Source of the DNA: an uncultured Stenotrophomonas sp.
Lineage (GTDB): Bacteria > Pseudomonadota > Gammaproteobacteria > Xanthomonadales > Xanthomonadaceae
Length of the DNA: 64,000 nucleotides
Direction of reading: 5' to 3'
Assembly: GCF_913778665.1 (NCBI RefSeq)
Contig: NZ_CAJYVQ010000008.1
Location: 682,001 to 746,000, forward strand
Shown: positions 28,201-36,769 of the stretch, one piece after another
Layout: every line of letters starts with the position of its first letter
How positions within the stretch are numbered: the stretch's first letter is position 1
Program-made: the position numbers and the translations under genes
Notes under the pieces: model-generated
What the model was told of the DNA's origin: nothing
What the model saw: the letters and a program-made list of their open reading frames with translations, nothing else
The model's database searches: none

Positions 28201-29108
28201 CCAATGACATGGACCCGGCCAAGCTGCCGCCGTTCGCGCTGGACATTGCTGACCTGCAGTTCGGCAAGGTCGTGCTCGGCCAGGCCGTGCTGCGTACGCG
28301 TCCGCTCGCCAATGGGCTGAACGTGGACGAGCTGCGTTTCCGTGCGCCGGACCAGGAGATCGACATCACCGGCCGCTGGCTGGGCCGTACCGGCGGTGCC
28401 CGCACCGAACTGACCGCACAGGTGCGCAGCGAAGACCTTGGCGGCCTGATGCAGAACCTCGACTATGGCGGCCAGCTGCGCGGCGGTTCCGGCCAGGCAC
28501 AGCTGCGGGCCTCGTGGAGTGGCGGTCCTTCGGACTTCCAGCTGGCCAACCTGCAGGGGCGCCTTGACCTGAACGCACGCAACGGCCAGCTGCTGGAGCT
28601 GGAGCCCGGTGCCGGTCGCGTGCTCGGCCTGCTCAGCGTCACCCAGCTGCCGCGGCGCCTGATGTTCGATTTCCGCGACTTCTTCTCCAAGGGCTTCGCG
28701 TTCAACCAGGTCGACGGCAGCGTGCAGTTCGGCCAGGGCATGGCGCGCACCGACAAGGTGCTGATCGAAGGCCCGGCGGCGAACATCACCATCCGTGGCC
28801 AGGCCGACCTGCGCAACCAGCAGTTCGACCAGACCATCGACGTCAACCCGCGCGCCGGCAACCTGCTGACCGTGGTCGGCGCGGTGGCGGGTGGCCCGGT
28901 CGGGGCTGCGCTCGGCGCGGCCACCAATGCGGTACTGTCCAAGCCGCTCGGCGAGATCGGCGCCCGTACCTACAAGGTGACCGGCCCCTGGAAGGAGCCG
29001 AAAGTGGAAGTGATCGAACGCAGCCGCGACAAGACGCCGCCCTCGCCCGCACCGGCACCGGCGGTTCCGCCGACGGTGACCGACCTGCCGCGCTCGCGTT
29101 CGCGCTGA
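25254..29108 (+). CDS. yhdP: YhdP family AsmA-like inter-membrane lipid transport protein
   Basis: A 1284-residue protein with one N-terminal transmembrane helix (~16-38, ACAVGLVGLALLVGTL) and a very long periplasmic beta-rich body, the DUF3971/AsmA-like-2 architecture of E. coli YhdP (1266 aa). YhdP, TamB and YdbH form bridges that move phospholipids to the outer membrane. C-terminal blocks typical of the family are seen: RRLMFDFRDFFSKGFAFNQV, then a Pro-rich tail. It sits after rng and before tldD, the conserved order. Confidence 0.93.
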   Translation: MSAPPRLRLRRIRRHFIAACAVGLVGLALLVGTLSQLLPLAERHPEKIAAWLSERAGQPVRFDQLQTAWTRRGPLLQLKGLRIGAGQGLAIGEAEVLVSMYSGLLPGRSLTELRLRGLALDLQQGEDGRWSVRGLPQSNTGGDPLDALRRLGELQVIGGRLGVHAPGLGIDTTLPRIDLRLRVDGDRLRVGARAWVQTEALPLTAVLDVDRARGNGQAWLGGDPVDFHAWSPLLAAGGVRLREGKGELNLWLTLRDFAPVALTTDSDLRDVRIDGAPMPGLAAPQLQLQRLQARLRWQRQGDGWLLQVPQLRLKTDQDEQKLDGLQLQVGKQLRVSAGDVQAGTALRALALSDRLEPGLRHWLFLSKPQLEVAELQLAGERDGPLWAQGELKSLGFSSVGNSPGLRGLGGRFEGDADGFSLQLQPQRQLQFDWPTGFGVRHDLHLAGQVVGWRDEGGGWRIGTAAMRVEGTDYAADVRGGVWFQGDGTRPWLQLAAKLDDVPMTAAKRFWIHSKMSKGATDWLDMALAGGQVRGGVGLVSGDLDDWPFDNNDGRFEATGHISDGEIRFQHDWPLMRQVDADIAFIGPGFDMRGRGDLAGVAVETFEAGIPDFGHQPLYVRANAPSDAGKLLAMLRQSPLHKDYGDTLDNLAASGPAHVTFDLLQPLHQDEGEGHLQGTVDLNGAKLVDKRFQLTFDNMHGQARYSNGGFGAEDLAVRHLGQDGRLSLRAGGYVHDSSRAFESQLTAHLDAGVLIDRAPEMAWLKPYINGTSAWTIAVNLPKVAPGAPAPPSELRLSSDLVGTRLDLPAPLDKPAGEPLATTVAAQLPMGAGRIDVAFGQRLALAARSHNNQTGVQVTLGSDHVDRDPPPSGLSVNGHSPTLDALEWIGLARGGNDDDGMPLRVADVQVGKLMLIGGVFEQTRLQLQPGPQALDVRLDGPSLAGNLTVPNAEGGTISGRLDRVHWQSLPPAPGAAAPARVQAGANDMDPAKLPPFALDIADLQFGKVVLGQAVLRTRPLANGLNVDELRFRAPDQEIDITGRWLGRTGGARTELTAQVRSEDLGGLMQNLDYGGQLRGGSGQAQLRASWSGGPSDFQLANLQGRLDLNARNGQLLELEPGAGRVLGLLSVTQLPRRLMFDFRDFFSKGFAFNQVDGSVQFGQGMARTDKVLIEGPAANITIRGQADLRNQQFDQTIDVNPRAGNLLTVVGAVAGGPVGAALGAATNAVLSKPLGEIGARTYKVTGPWKEPKVEVIERSRDKTPPSPAPAPAVPPTVTDLPRSRSR

Positions 29109-29167
29109 GCGTGGCTTTCCTGTTCACGGGGCTTGCCTGAGCGCCCCCGCACCCCCAGATCGAGACC

Positions 29168-30613
29168 ATGACTGATATCGCCCTGACGCTTGCCCAAGAC
29201 CGCCTGCTGCGCCCCGGCGGCCTGGATACCGCTGGCCTGGAGCGCACCTTCGGCCAGTTGCTCGGCCCGGGTGTGGACTTCGGTGACCTTTATTTCCAGC
29301 ACGCCCGCCGCGAGAGCTGGAGCGTGGAGGATGGCATCGTCAAGGACGGCGCCCATTCCATCGAGCAGGGGGTGGGCGTGCGGGCCATTTCCGGTGAGAA
29401 GACCGGCTTCGCCTACTCCGACGACATCCATGCCGACGCGCTGCTGGCCGCGGCGCAGTCGGCGCGTGCGATCTCGCGCGAAGGTGGCGCGCAGTCCGGG
29501 CGTTCGCTGCTGCGCGGCAATGCGCGCGCGCTGTACCCGGCGCTGGACCCCATCGACGGCATCGGCAACGAAGCCAAGGTGGAGGTGCTCAAGCGCCTGG
29601 ATGGCTACCTGCGCGCCGCCGACCCGCGCGTGAAGCAGGTGATGGTCAGCCTGTCCGGCGGTGTGGACACGGTGCTGATCGCCCGCAGCGACGGCGTACT
29701 GGGCGCTGACGTGCGCCCGCTGGTGCGCCTGAACGTGCAGGTGATCGTCGAACACAACGGCCGCCGCGAATCCGGCTATGCAGGTGGCGGTGGCCGCTAT
29801 GGCTATGAGGAACTGTTCGCTGATGGCCGCCCGGAAGCGTTCGCGCGCGAGGCCCTGCGCCAGGCGCTGGTGAACCTGGAAGCCGTGCCGGCGCCGGCCG
29901 GCGTGATGCCGGTGGTTCTGGGCCCGGGGTGGCCCGGCGTGCTGCTGCACGAGGCGGTTGGTCATGGCCTGGAAGGCGACTTCAACCGCAAGGGCACCAG
30001 CGTGTATGCCGGCCGCATCGGCGAACGCGTGGCGGCACCAGGCGTGACCATCGTCGACGATGGCACCCTCGACGGGCGTCGCGGTTCGCTCAACATCGAC
30101 GACGAAGGCCACCCGAGCCAGTGCACCACGCTGATCGAGGATGGCATCCTGGTCGGCTACATGCAGGACAGCCTCAATGCACGCCTGATGGGCATGGCAC
30201 CGACCGGCAACGGGCGTCGCGAATCGTTCGCGCACCTGACCATGCCGCGCATGACCAATACCTACATGCGTGCCGGCCAGCACGATCCGCAGGAAATGAT
30301 CCGTTCGGTGAAAAAGGGCCTGTATGCGGTCAACTTCGGCGGTGGCCAGGTCGACATCACCAGCGGCAAGTACGTGTTCTCGGCCACCGAGGCCTACCTG
30401 ATCGAGGACGGCCGCATCACCGCGCCGGTGAAGGGCGCGACCCTGATCGGTAACGGTCCGGAGACCATGCAGAAGGTGCGCATGGTCGGCAACGACCTGG
30501 CCCTGGATGAGGGCGTGGGTATCTGTGGCAAGGACGGGCAGAGCGTGCCGGTGGGTGTCGGCCAGCCGTCGCTGTTGATCGAGGGCATCACCGTCGGCGG
30601 TACCCAGGCCTGA
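29168..30613 (+). CDS. tldD: Metalloprotease TldD
   Basis: Zn metalloprotease subunit (481 residues) that with TldE (PmbA) unfolds and cleaves small peptides, for example in microcin maturation and CcdA turnover. The active site HEAVGH is at residues 261-266, in [20 protein letters not shown], followed by the Gly/Asn-rich domain ([20 protein letters not shown]) and the C-terminal [17 protein letters not shown]. Its partner pmbA is 0.7 kb downstream on the same strand, separated by the oppositely oriented darP. Confidence 0.97.
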   Translation: MTDIALTLAQDRLLRPGGLDTAGLERTFGQLLGPGVDFGDLYFQHARRESWSVEDGIVKDGAHSIEQGVGVRAISGEKTGFAYSDDIHADALLAAAQSARAISREGGAQSGRSLLRGNARALYPALDPIDGIGNEAKVEVLKRLDGYLRAADPRVKQVMVSLSGGVDTVLIARSDGVLGADVRPLVRLNVQVIVEHNGRRESGYAGGGGRYGYEELFADGRPEAFAREALRQALVNLEAVPAPAGVMPVVLGPGWPGVLLHEAVGHGLEGDFNRKGTSVYAGRIGERVAAPGVTIVDDGTLDGRRGSLNIDDEGHPSQCTTLIEDGILVGYMQDSLNARLMGMAPTGNGRRESFAHLTMPRMTNTYMRAGQHDPQEMIRSVKKGLYAVNFGGGQVDITSGKYVFSATEAYLIEDGRITAPVKGATLIGNGPETMQKVRMVGNDLALDEGVGICGKDGQSVPVGVGQPSLLIEGITVGGTQA

Positions 30614-30654
30614 GCCGGGCGATGGCCAGCGCCACCGCCCGTGCCAGCGCGGAC

Positions 30655-31242
30655 TCAGTCCTCGTCGGCTTCGTCGGCCTCGACGTGGCCGGCGTCTTCG
30701 GCGCTGGCCTTCAGGCCGAGCGCCGCCGGCAACATCAGTGCGCGCAGCACCTGGTAGATCTCGCGGTAGGCACGCGGCGGCTTGTTCTTCGCCTTCTCGG
30801 CCTGCGCATTGCGCACCAGCGTGCGCAGCTGCTGGCGGTCGGCCTGCGGGTAGTCGTCCAGCAGGGCGGCCAGCGCCTTGTCACCTTCGGCCAGCAGGCG
30901 CTCGCGCCAGTCTTCCACGCGGTGCATCATTGCCACCTCGCGGCGGCCGGTCTCGCTGTTGGCATCCAGCGCATCGCGGATTGCATCCAGCGTGGCGTCT
31001 TCTTCGCGACGCATGTGCTTGGCCAGGAACGCCAGCTGCCGCTTGTGGGCGATGTGGGCGGTGATGCGCTTGCACTCGGCGATATGCGGCAGCAAGTCTT
31101 CCGGGATCGGCAGGCGCGCCAACTGGGCCGGGGTCAGCGACACCAGTTTCTCGCCGAGAGCGAGCACATCGAGCGCGTCGCGCCGGTTCTGGCTGCGGCT
31201 CTTGTCGTGGAATTCACCGGTTTCTTCGTCGCGTCCGCGCAT
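30655..31242 (-). CDS. darP: Ribosome biogenesis factor DarP (YjgA)
   Basis: A 195-residue, highly charged alpha-helical protein of the YjgA/DUF615 family, which associates with late 50S precursors and promotes maturation of the peptidyltransferase centre. Seen: [77 protein letters not shown]. The ATG at 31242 starts at [18 protein letters not shown], the usual start. In many genomes, as here, it lies next to pmbA in divergent orientation. A much longer frame upstream is antisense to pmbA and is not coding. Confidence 0.94.
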   Translation of the reverse strand: MRGRDEETGEFHDKSRSQNRRDALDVLALGEKLVSLTPAQLARLPIPEDLLPHIAECKRITAHIAHKRQLAFLAKHMRREEDATLDAIRDALDANSETGRREVAMMHRVEDWRERLLAEGDKALAALLDDYPQADRQQLRTLVRNAQAEKAKNKPPRAYREIYQVLRALMLPAALGLKASAEDAGHVEADEADED

Positions 31243-31311
31243 CGTTCCTACCTGATTTCTAAAAAAAGTCGCCCGGCGTGATGCCGGGCCCAACCTGTAC
31301 AGGATAAAGCA

Positions 31312-32679
31312 TTGAACGTGATTGCCCCTGAAGTCGCCGTCGGCGACGACAGCCCCGCCCGGCTGGAACGGTTGGCCGACCTGTCCCAGCAGCTGCTCGA
31401 CCGCGCCCGCGCGCTGGGCGCCAGCCAGGCCGAGGTCAGCTGCAGTGAGGACCGTGGCCTGGAGGTCAACGTCCGTCTCGGCGAGGTCGAGACCGTGCAG
31501 TCCACCCGCGACCGCGGCATCGCGGTGACCGTGTATTTCGGCCAGCGCAAGGGCAGTGCCAGCACCGGCGACCTGAACGAGGCCAGCTTGGCGGCCACCG
31601 TCGAGCAGGCCTGCGCGATCGCCCGGCATACCGAGGACGACCCCGCCGCCGGCTTGGCCGACGCTGATCTGATGGCCACCGACTTCCCGGATCTGGACGG
31701 CTGGCACCCCTGGGCGCTGCAGGCCGACGAGGCGCTGGACCTTGCCCTGGCCTGTGAAAACGCCGGCCGTGAGGCCGACGCCCAGATCCGCAATTCCGAC
31801 GGCGCCTCGGTGTCGAGCATGCAGAGCCTGTCGGTCTACGCCAATTCGCAGGGCTTCATCGGCCGCGAGCGCGGCACCCACCATTCGCTCGGCTGTGCGC
31901 TGATCGCCGGCCAGGGCGACGGCATGCAGCGCGACGGCTGGTACACCAGCGCGCTGGCCTGCGAGGACCTGGAGGAGGTGGGCCGGGTCGGCCGCCAGGC
32001 GGCCGAACGGACCATCGCCCGCCTGAATCCGCGCTCGCTGGCCACTGGCAGCATGCCGGTGCTGTTCGCCCCGGAAGTGGCGCGCAGCCTGGTCGGCCAT
32101 CTGCTGTCGGCGGTGTCCGGCGGCGCCTTGTACCGCCAGGCCAGCTTCCTGCTGGACAGCGTCGGCCAGCGCCTGTTCCCGGAATGGATGCAGATCGACG
32201 AACTGCCGCACCTGCGCCGTGGCCTGCGCTCGGCGGCCTTCGATGGCGATGGTGTGGCCACCCGAACCTCGGCGCTGGTGCGTGACGGCGTGCTGCAGCG
32301 CTATGTGCTGGGCAGCTACTCGGCGCGCAAGCTGGGCCTGCAGACCACCGCCAATGCCGGCGGCGTGCACAACCTGCAGCTGGCGGCCAACGCCGGCGCG
32401 TTGAAGGACATCGCCCGCCAGATGGGCGACGGTCTTCTGGTGACAGAGCTGATGGGGCAGGGCGTGAACGGCGTGACCGGCGACTATTCGCGCGGCGCGG
32501 GCGGTTTCCGTGTCGAGAACGGCGAGATCCAGTACCCGGTCGATGGCATCACCATTGCCGGCAACCTGCGCGAGATGTTCAGTTCGATCGAGGCGGTCGG
32601 CAGCGACGTCGACCCGCGCTCGCACATCCGCACCGGGTCGATCCTGGTGGGGCGGATGACCATTGCCGGTAATGATTGA
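31312..32679 (+). CDS. pmbA: Metalloprotease PmbA (TldE)
   Basis: TldE/PmbA subunit (455 residues) that pairs with TldD. It lacks the HExxxH site of TldD and supplies the partner half of the catalytic cavity. Blocks seen: [78 protein letters not shown] and the final [16 protein letters not shown]. The start is the TTG at 31312 with AGGA eight bases upstream. Confidence 0.96.
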   Translation: MNVIAPEVAVGDDSPARLERLADLSQQLLDRARALGASQAEVSCSEDRGLEVNVRLGEVETVQSTRDRGIAVTVYFGQRKGSASTGDLNEASLAATVEQACAIARHTEDDPAAGLADADLMATDFPDLDGWHPWALQADEALDLALACENAGREADAQIRNSDGASVSSMQSLSVYANSQGFIGRERGTHHSLGCALIAGQGDGMQRDGWYTSALACEDLEEVGRVGRQAAERTIARLNPRSLATGSMPVLFAPEVARSLVGHLLSAVSGGALYRQASFLLDSVGQRLFPEWMQIDELPHLRRGLRSAAFDGDGVATRTSALVRDGVLQRYVLGSYSARKLGLQTTANAGGVHNLQLAANAGALKDIARQMGDGLLVTELMGQGVNGVTGDYSRGAGGFRVENGEIQYPVDGITIAGNLREMFSSIEAVGSDVDPRSHIRTGSILVGRMTIAGND

Positions 32680-32704
32680 TGGCATTGATGGCGTAAGCTA
32701 TGCC
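32676..32704 (+). promoter_or_regulatory. Candidate promoter of DUF4870 gene
   Basis: TTGATG (32676-32681) and TATGCC (32699-32704) with 17 bp between them, 60 bases before the gene start, overlapping the end of pmbA. Only moderate matches to the sigma70 consensus. Confidence 0.35.
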
Positions 32705-32765
32705 CGCCTGACGCAATCAGCCTGGTGCTGCTGGGTCAAGACCACCCAATAAAAGGAGTTTTGTC

Positions 32766-33137
32766 GTGAGTGAATTCGATAACGTCCCGCCGCCGCCGGC
32801 CACCACCAACGCGCCGGCCGACCAGCGCACCATGGCCTTGGCTGCCCACCTGCTGGGCATCTTCACCTGGTTCATCGGCCCGCTGATCATCTGGCTGATC
32901 AACAAGGACGATGCCAGCAAGGCCTTCGTGACCGACCAGGCCAAGGAAGCGCTGAACTTCCAGATCACCATCACCATCGCGATGCTGATCTGCATCATTC
33001 TGGCCATCGTGATCATCGGCGGCATCCTGGCCCCGATCGTCGGCCTGCTCAACCTGGTGTTCTGCATCATTGCCGCAGTCAAGGCAAACAACGGCGAAGC
33101 CTACCGCTACCCGTTCGCGCTGCGCCTGGTCAAGTAA
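32766..33137 (+). CDS. DUF4870 domain-containing membrane protein
   Basis: A small membrane protein (123 residues) with a short Pro-rich N-terminus and three or four hydrophobic segments. The DUF4870 pattern is clear: QRTMALAAHLLGIFTWFIGP at the start of the domain, LIIWLINKDDASKAFVTDQA, KEALNFQITITIAMLIC, and C-terminal KANNGEAYRYPFALRLVK. Function unknown. The start is GTG with a strong AAAAGGAG site seven bases upstream. It ends at a bidirectional terminator shared with ispA. Confidence 0.93.
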   Translation: MSEFDNVPPPPATTNAPADQRTMALAAHLLGIFTWFIGPLIIWLINKDDASKAFVTDQAKEALNFQITITIAMLICIILAIVIIGGILAPIVGLLNLVFCIIAAVKANNGEAYRYPFALRLVK

Positions 33138-33157
33138 CAGCCTCCGCACGCGGATAC

Positions 33158-33186
33158 GAAAACGCCCGGCACTGCCGGGCGTTTTC
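33158..33186. terminator. Bidirectional terminator between DUF4870 gene and ispA
   Basis: A perfect 14-bp palindrome (GAAAACGCCCGGCA, one-base centre, complement) with AAAA on one side and TTTT on the other, lying between two convergent genes. Confidence 0.9.
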
Positions 33187-33215
33187 CGTTGCGTGGCAGC
33201 GCCGGGCGCCGATGG

Positions 33216-34094
33216 TCAGTGATCGCGTTCCACCGCCAGCGTCGCCAGCGCACGCAGCGCATCGGCCTCTTCGCCGTAGCCGGCCAGGAGGGAGTGCATG
33301 CGTGCGGCCAGTTCGTGCAGCTGCGCCTTTGCATCGTCCATGCCAAGCAGGGCCGGGAACGTGCTCTTGTCCTGCGCCTGGTCCTTGCCGGCGGTCTTGC
33401 CCAACTGTTCGGAACTGGCTTCGACATCCAGGATGTCGTCGCGCACCTGGAACGCCAGGCCGAGCGCATCGGCGAAGCTGTCCAGCTGGGCCAGCTGTGG
33501 CTCGTGGGCCTGGCCGCACAGCGCGCCCATGCGCACCGCCGCACGGATCAGTGCGCCGGTCTTCAGCGCATGCATGCGGGTGAGTGCCGCCAGCGTCTGC
33601 TGCTGGCCGGTGGCATCGATGTCCAGCGCCTGGCCGCCACACATGCCGGCGGCGCCGGAGGCATGGGCCAGGGTCTGCAGGCAGGCGACGCGCAACGTGG
33701 CCGGCAGCGGTGCATCGGCCAGCAGGCCGAAGGCGCGGGTCTGCAGGGCGTCGCCAGCGAGGATCGCGGTGGCTTCGTCGAAGGCGATGTGGGTGGTCGG
33801 CTTGCCACGGCGCAGGGCATCGTCGTCCATCGCCGGCAGGTCGTCATGCACCAGCGAATAGGCGTGGATCAGCTCGACGGCCATTGCCGCCGCATCCAGG
33901 TGTTCCGGCTGCGCGCCGAACAGGTGTCCGCTGGCGTACACCAGCAGCGGGCGCATGCGCTTGCCGCCGCCCAGCACCGAATAGCGCATGGCCTGGTGCA
34001 GGCCCTGCGGCGCTTCGGCCGGCGAGGGCAGGGCAGCGTCGAGCTGGCTTTCGATACGGTCGCGCCAGCGCGCGAACAGCGCCTCAGCCGTCAT
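33216..34094 (-). CDS. ispA: Farnesyl diphosphate synthase (polyprenyl synthetase)
   Basis: Condenses isopentenyl diphosphate with DMAPP/GPP to farnesyl diphosphate. 292 residues with [11 protein letters not shown], the first Asp-rich motif DDLPAMDDD (residues 84-92), the second FQVRDDILD, and [15 protein letters not shown]. Starts at [10 protein letters not shown] (34094), overlapping xseB by 11 bases. Order tilS-xseB-ispA; in many gammaproteobacteria dxs follows, but here the unit ends at the DUF4870 terminator. Confidence 0.95.
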   Translation of the reverse strand: MTAEALFARWRDRIESQLDAALPSPAEAPQGLHQAMRYSVLGGGKRMRPLLVYASGHLFGAQPEHLDAAAMAVELIHAYSLVHDDLPAMDDDALRRGKPTTHIAFDEATAILAGDALQTRAFGLLADAPLPATLRVACLQTLAHASGAAGMCGGQALDIDATGQQQTLAALTRMHALKTGALIRAAVRMGALCGQAHEPQLAQLDSFADALGLAFQVRDDILDVEASSEQLGKTAGKDQAQDKSTFPALLGMDDAKAQLHELAARMHSLLAGYGEEADALRALATLAVERDH

Positions 34095-34344
34095 GGCTGG
34101 GCGGATCGAAGGGTTCGGCCGTTTCCGGCTGGGCCGGATCGCTGAGCAGGCGCACGCGCAGTTCAGCCTGCTCCAGTGCCTGCTGGCACTGGCGGTACAG
34201 ACCGACGCCACGTTCGTAAGCACTGAGCGAAGCTTCCAGGCTCAGCTCGCCGGTTTCCATCTGCTCCACCAGCTGTTCCAGTGATTCGAGCGACTGCTCG
34301 AACTGGGCGACGGGGGAGGCGTTTTCAGGGGACTTCTTGGCCAT
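34084..34344 (-). CDS. xseB: Exodeoxyribonuclease VII small subunit
   Basis: XseB (86 residues), the small subunit that wraps the XseA catalytic subunit of exonuclease VII. The conserved core is [20 protein letters not shown] followed by [20 protein letters not shown]. The C-terminal tail ([16 protein letters not shown]) is acidic and variable. It lies between tilS and ispA with an 11-base overlap to the latter. Confidence 0.96.
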   Translation of the reverse strand: MAKKSPENASPVAQFEQSLESLEQLVEQMETGELSLEASLSAYERGVGLYRQCQQALEQAELRVRLLSDPAQPETAEPFDPPSHDG

Positions 34345-34380
34345 GCGGCAAGTGTGGACGGGCCGCGCGCGGGGGTCAAT

Positions 34381-35667
34381 TCACCAGCCGCCGGGACGCC
34401 ATTGCAGTTGTGCCGCGTGAGCCTGCAGCCACGCCTGCAAGGGTGCGGCGATGACCACGTCGGCGGCGGCCAGCAACTGCTCGCCGGCAAACAGCAACGG
34501 CAGCTGCGCGCGGCGCCAGGGCGCAAGGTGTTCGCGTTGCAGGCAATCCTTCAGCGCATGGGAATGCTGGCGGCCGGGCAGCAGGATGCGCTCGCCGCCC
34601 ACGCGCGCACGGACCTGCAACGGCTGCTCGAACGCGCTGGCGCCGAGCAGGCTCAGCTGGCCACCATCGGGCAATGGCAGCGGTGCACGGCCATCCCATG
34701 CGGCCTGCCAGTCGCGAGGCAGCGAGGGCAGCTGTGCCGGCAGCAGGTAGGCGTGATCGCGCCATTGCTGGATCGCATGGTCGTGCCAGCGTACCCGTGC
34801 CTGGCGATCGTTGTCGGCCGGCAGCAGTTCGTCCAGTGCCTGCTGCAACACCGTGGCCGGCAACGGGGCTGCCGCGTGGCCGAGCACCCAGGTCCGCAGC
34901 ACACGCGCCGCACGACCTGGTGACACCTGGCGCAGTAGTTGCAGTGACAGCACCCGCGGAGCGACTTCCAGATGCGCGATCAGTTCGGCGTCTTCTTCGT
35001 CCAGCAGTTCGCGGGTCTGCCGGCAATGCGAAGCGCTGCCAGCCAATGCCGCCGCCGCATGCGGCCAGCGCTGGCGCAGCAACGGCAGCACCTGCAGGCG
35101 CAGGAAGTTGCGATCGGCGTGGTCTTCGGCGTTGCTGGGGTCTTCGATCCAGCGCAGCGCGTGTTGCCGGGCGTAATCGAGCAGCGTGCTGCGCTGTGCG
35201 TGCAGCAATGGGCGCCACAGACAATGCGTACCGAGCTGACTGTGCTCGGCCATCGCGGCGAGGCCATCGACGCCGGAGCCGCGCAGCGCGCGCAACAGGA
35301 AGGTCTCTGCCTGATCGTCCTGGTGCTGCGCCAGCGCCAGTGTTTCTCCGTCGCGCAGTTCGGCGGCGAATGCCGCACGCCGTGCCTGGCGCGCGGCGCC
35401 TTCGAGACCCAGGCCTGCGGTGTCGTCGATCCGTACGTGGTGCACGGCCAGTTCGACGCCCAGCGCGGTGCACTGCTGCTGGCAATGGCGCACCCAGTCA
35501 TCGGCTGCCGGTTGCAGTCCGTGGTGTACATGCACCGCGCGCAGCGGTGTGGCAGAGGCCTGCGCGCAGCGCCACAGCCAGTGCAGCAGCACGGTCGAGT
35601 CGACACCGCCGCTGTAGCCCACCAGCAGCGGCGCATCCAGCGGAAGGGGGGCAGGGAAGGCAGTCAC
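34381..35667 (-). CDS. tilS: tRNA(Ile)-lysidine synthase
   Basis: Modifies C34 of tRNA-Ile2 (CAU) to lysidine using ATP and lysine. 428 residues with the PP-loop SGGVDST at residues 19-25, HVHHGLQPAADDW, LALAQHQDDQAETFLLRALR, the central TilS substrate-binding domain and a C-terminal domain (RVGGERILLPGRQHSHALKD). The start is the GTG at 35667; the frame stays open for another 82 codons through a repeat region that is clearly not coding. Transcribed towards xseB and ispA. Confidence 0.93.
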   Translation of the reverse strand: MTAFPAPLPLDAPLLVGYSGGVDSTVLLHWLWRCAQASATPLRAVHVHHGLQPAADDWVRHCQQQCTALGVELAVHHVRIDDTAGLGLEGAARQARRAAFAAELRDGETLALAQHQDDQAETFLLRALRGSGVDGLAAMAEHSQLGTHCLWRPLLHAQRSTLLDYARQHALRWIEDPSNAEDHADRNFLRLQVLPLLRQRWPHAAAALAGSASHCRQTRELLDEEDAELIAHLEVAPRVLSLQLLRQVSPGRAARVLRTWVLGHAAAPLPATVLQQALDELLPADNDRQARVRWHDHAIQQWRDHAYLLPAQLPSLPRDWQAAWDGRAPLPLPDGGQLSLLGASAFEQPLQVRARVGGERILLPGRQHSHALKDCLQREHLAPWRRAQLPLLFAGEQLLAAADVVIAAPLQAWLQAHAAQLQWRPGGW

Positions 35668-35695
35668 GACGGCAAGTATAGGGTGGGGTTTACTT

Positions 35696-35884
35696 GGCAG
35701 GGCTGCGCCCTGCACCCGCGGTAGTGCCGGTCGCTGGCCGGCAACAGCAACAGCAACAGCAGAAGCGGGTTTCCTGAGGGTAGGCGGGGTGGGTCCGGTT
35801 GCGGGAGGCGCCGTAAACCCATCCCTGGGGGCTTGGCCGCGGCATCCATGCCGCGGACACTCCCGCAACCGGACCCACCCCGCC
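35696..35884 (+). repeat. Composite palindromic element, copy A
   Basis: Order on the + strand: 21-bp unit GGCAGGGCTGCGCCCTGCAC+C (itself a hairpin, 35696-35716), a GTAG-type REP (35721-35743), an AACAGC-rich tract (35744-35765), then a ~102-bp hairpin with perfect 25-bp arms at 35783-35807 and 35860-35884. The core between the arms holds an inner hairpin with arms CCGCGGCAT/ATGCCGCGG (35837-35856). The same order is repeated in inverse at 36034-36217. Confidence 0.85.
35721..35743 (+). repeat. GTAG-type REP hairpin
   Basis: GTAG followed by TGCCGG, a short loop and GGCCGGCA. Same layout as the SMAG repeats elsewhere in the window. It lies inside composite copy A. Confidence 0.7.
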
Positions 35885-35919
35885 TTCGACAGACCCCGCG
35901 ATCTGTTGGACATGCCGAT

Positions 35920-35960
35920 GGGGTCAGATCCGTTTCCCTGCGGAAAACGGATCTGACCCC
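35920..35960. repeat. 16-bp inverted repeat at centre of composite element
   Basis: Perfect arms GGGGTCAGATCCGTTT (35920-35935) and its complement (35945-35960) around CCCTGCGGA; pairing extends inward if one bulge is allowed. It lies midway between copies A and C. Confidence 0.85.
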
Positions 35961-35987
35961 GGATTCAATTCGATATCTGACAGATTT

Positions 35988-36011
35988 CATCCACGCATGG
36001 CGTGGATCTAC
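35988..36011 (-). repeat. GTAG-type REP hairpin
   Basis: Reads GTAGATCCACGCCATGCGTGGAT on the minus strand: GTAG plus a stem ATCCACGC/GCGTGGAT. The same variant recurs at 48488-48509 and, with changes, at 40054 and 52990. Confidence 0.8.
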
Positions 36012-36033
36012 TGGCCACCAGCCAACCGTCGAA

Positions 36034-36217
36034 GGCGGGGCACTGTGGGTTTGCGGGGTGTGAGCCGGATGGATGCGGCGACCAAGCCCCCATGGATGGG
36101 TCTACGGCGTCCCCGCAAACCCACAGTGCCCCGCCATCCCACGGAATACACGCGGTTGCTGTTGCTTCGGCCGTTGCTGTTGCCGTTGCCTCTGCAGGTG
36201 CAGGGCGCAGCCCTGCC
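36034..36217 (-). repeat. Composite palindromic element, copy C (inverted)
   Basis: Mirror of copy A. Perfect 25-bp arms at 36034-36058 and 36111-36135 flank a core which, read on the minus strand, matches that of copy A at most positions (CGCCGTAGACCCATCC, then TGGGGGCTTGG). Outside come a tract rich in AACAGC/AACGGC and the same 21-bp hairpin unit as copy A at 36197-36217, identical over all 21 bases. Confidence 0.85.
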
Positions 36218-36223
36218 GACACC

Positions 36224-36769
36224 CTACTTCACCCGACGACCCGAGCGATCGATCCGGAACCACTCGCCGCCTTCCATCGGTGTGTGGCCATCGGCATCCG
36301 GTCTGCCGCGACGGCAGCCGTTGCAGACCTCGGCCACGCCGTCGCGGAACGGCCAGGCGAAATCGAAGGTGCCCGGCACCACCTGGCGGAATGCCAGATC
36401 GAAGTAGCCCACGCGATTGCCGACGCGCCCGCGCAGCAGGCCTTCCTCCGGTGTCTCTGGGCCGTTGTCCCAGGTCAACACCGGCAGGCTGCGGCCCGTG
36501 CGATCGACGTAATGGAAGCCTTGGTCGGCATACACCACGGCAAGGCCGTGGTCATCAAAGTTCAGGTCTTTGAGCCTGTCCGGCTGGATCTTCGGCCGGT
36601 GCTCCACCACTTCGCAGTCGGGCAGCGGCCACAGGCCGTGTTCGTCGGTCAGCAGCTTGCACGCCGGTGCCTGTGCCAGCGCGTTGGCACAGGCCAGCAC
36701 GCCGAACAGGGCCAGCGACCACGCGAAGCGGCCGCCGGCGAGGGCAGGGTGGGCCTGCCGCAGGGTCAC
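36224..36769 (-). CDS. WG-repeat-like secreted protein
   Basis: A 181-residue protein with a signal peptide (ALFGVLACANALAQ). The mature part resembles WG/KWG beta-repeat proteins: GHYVDRTGRSLPVL-like FHYVDRTGR, VGYFDLAFRQVVPGTFDFAW, PFRDGVAEVCNGCRRGR and EWFRIDRSGR. Function is unknown; WG repeats usually mediate binding. The GTG start overlaps the stop of the upstream phosphatase (GTGA), so the two are translated together. A CNGC pair may bind metal or form a disulfide. Confidence 0.78.
   Translation of the reverse strand: MTLRQAHPALAGGRFAWSLALFGVLACANALAQAPACKLLTDEHGLWPLPDCEVVEHRPKIQPDRLKDLNFDDHGLAVVYADQGFHYVDRTGRSLPVLTWDNGPETPEEGLLRGRVGNRVGYFDLAFRQVVPGTFDFAWPFRDGVAEVCNGCRRGRPDADGHTPMEGGEWFRIDRSGRRVK

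Larger units (their letters stand above)
35668..36223. other. Gene-free 556-bp repeat region between tilS and WG-repeat gene
   Basis: No supported gene. Filled by a composite of palindromes: two inverted copies of a hairpin-rich unit, a central 16-bp inverted repeat and two GTAG-type REPs (listed separately). The tilS promoter must lie in or near it. Confidence 0.8.

Noticed and set aside
31243..32685. Upstream extension of the darP frame
   Set aside because: Antisense to pmbA. DarP's usual start is [14 protein letters not shown] at 31242.
35744..35765. AACAGC tract as a possible CRISPR or microsatellite
   Set aside because: Only about three imperfect units and no spacers; better explained as part of the composite element because it recurs in copy C.
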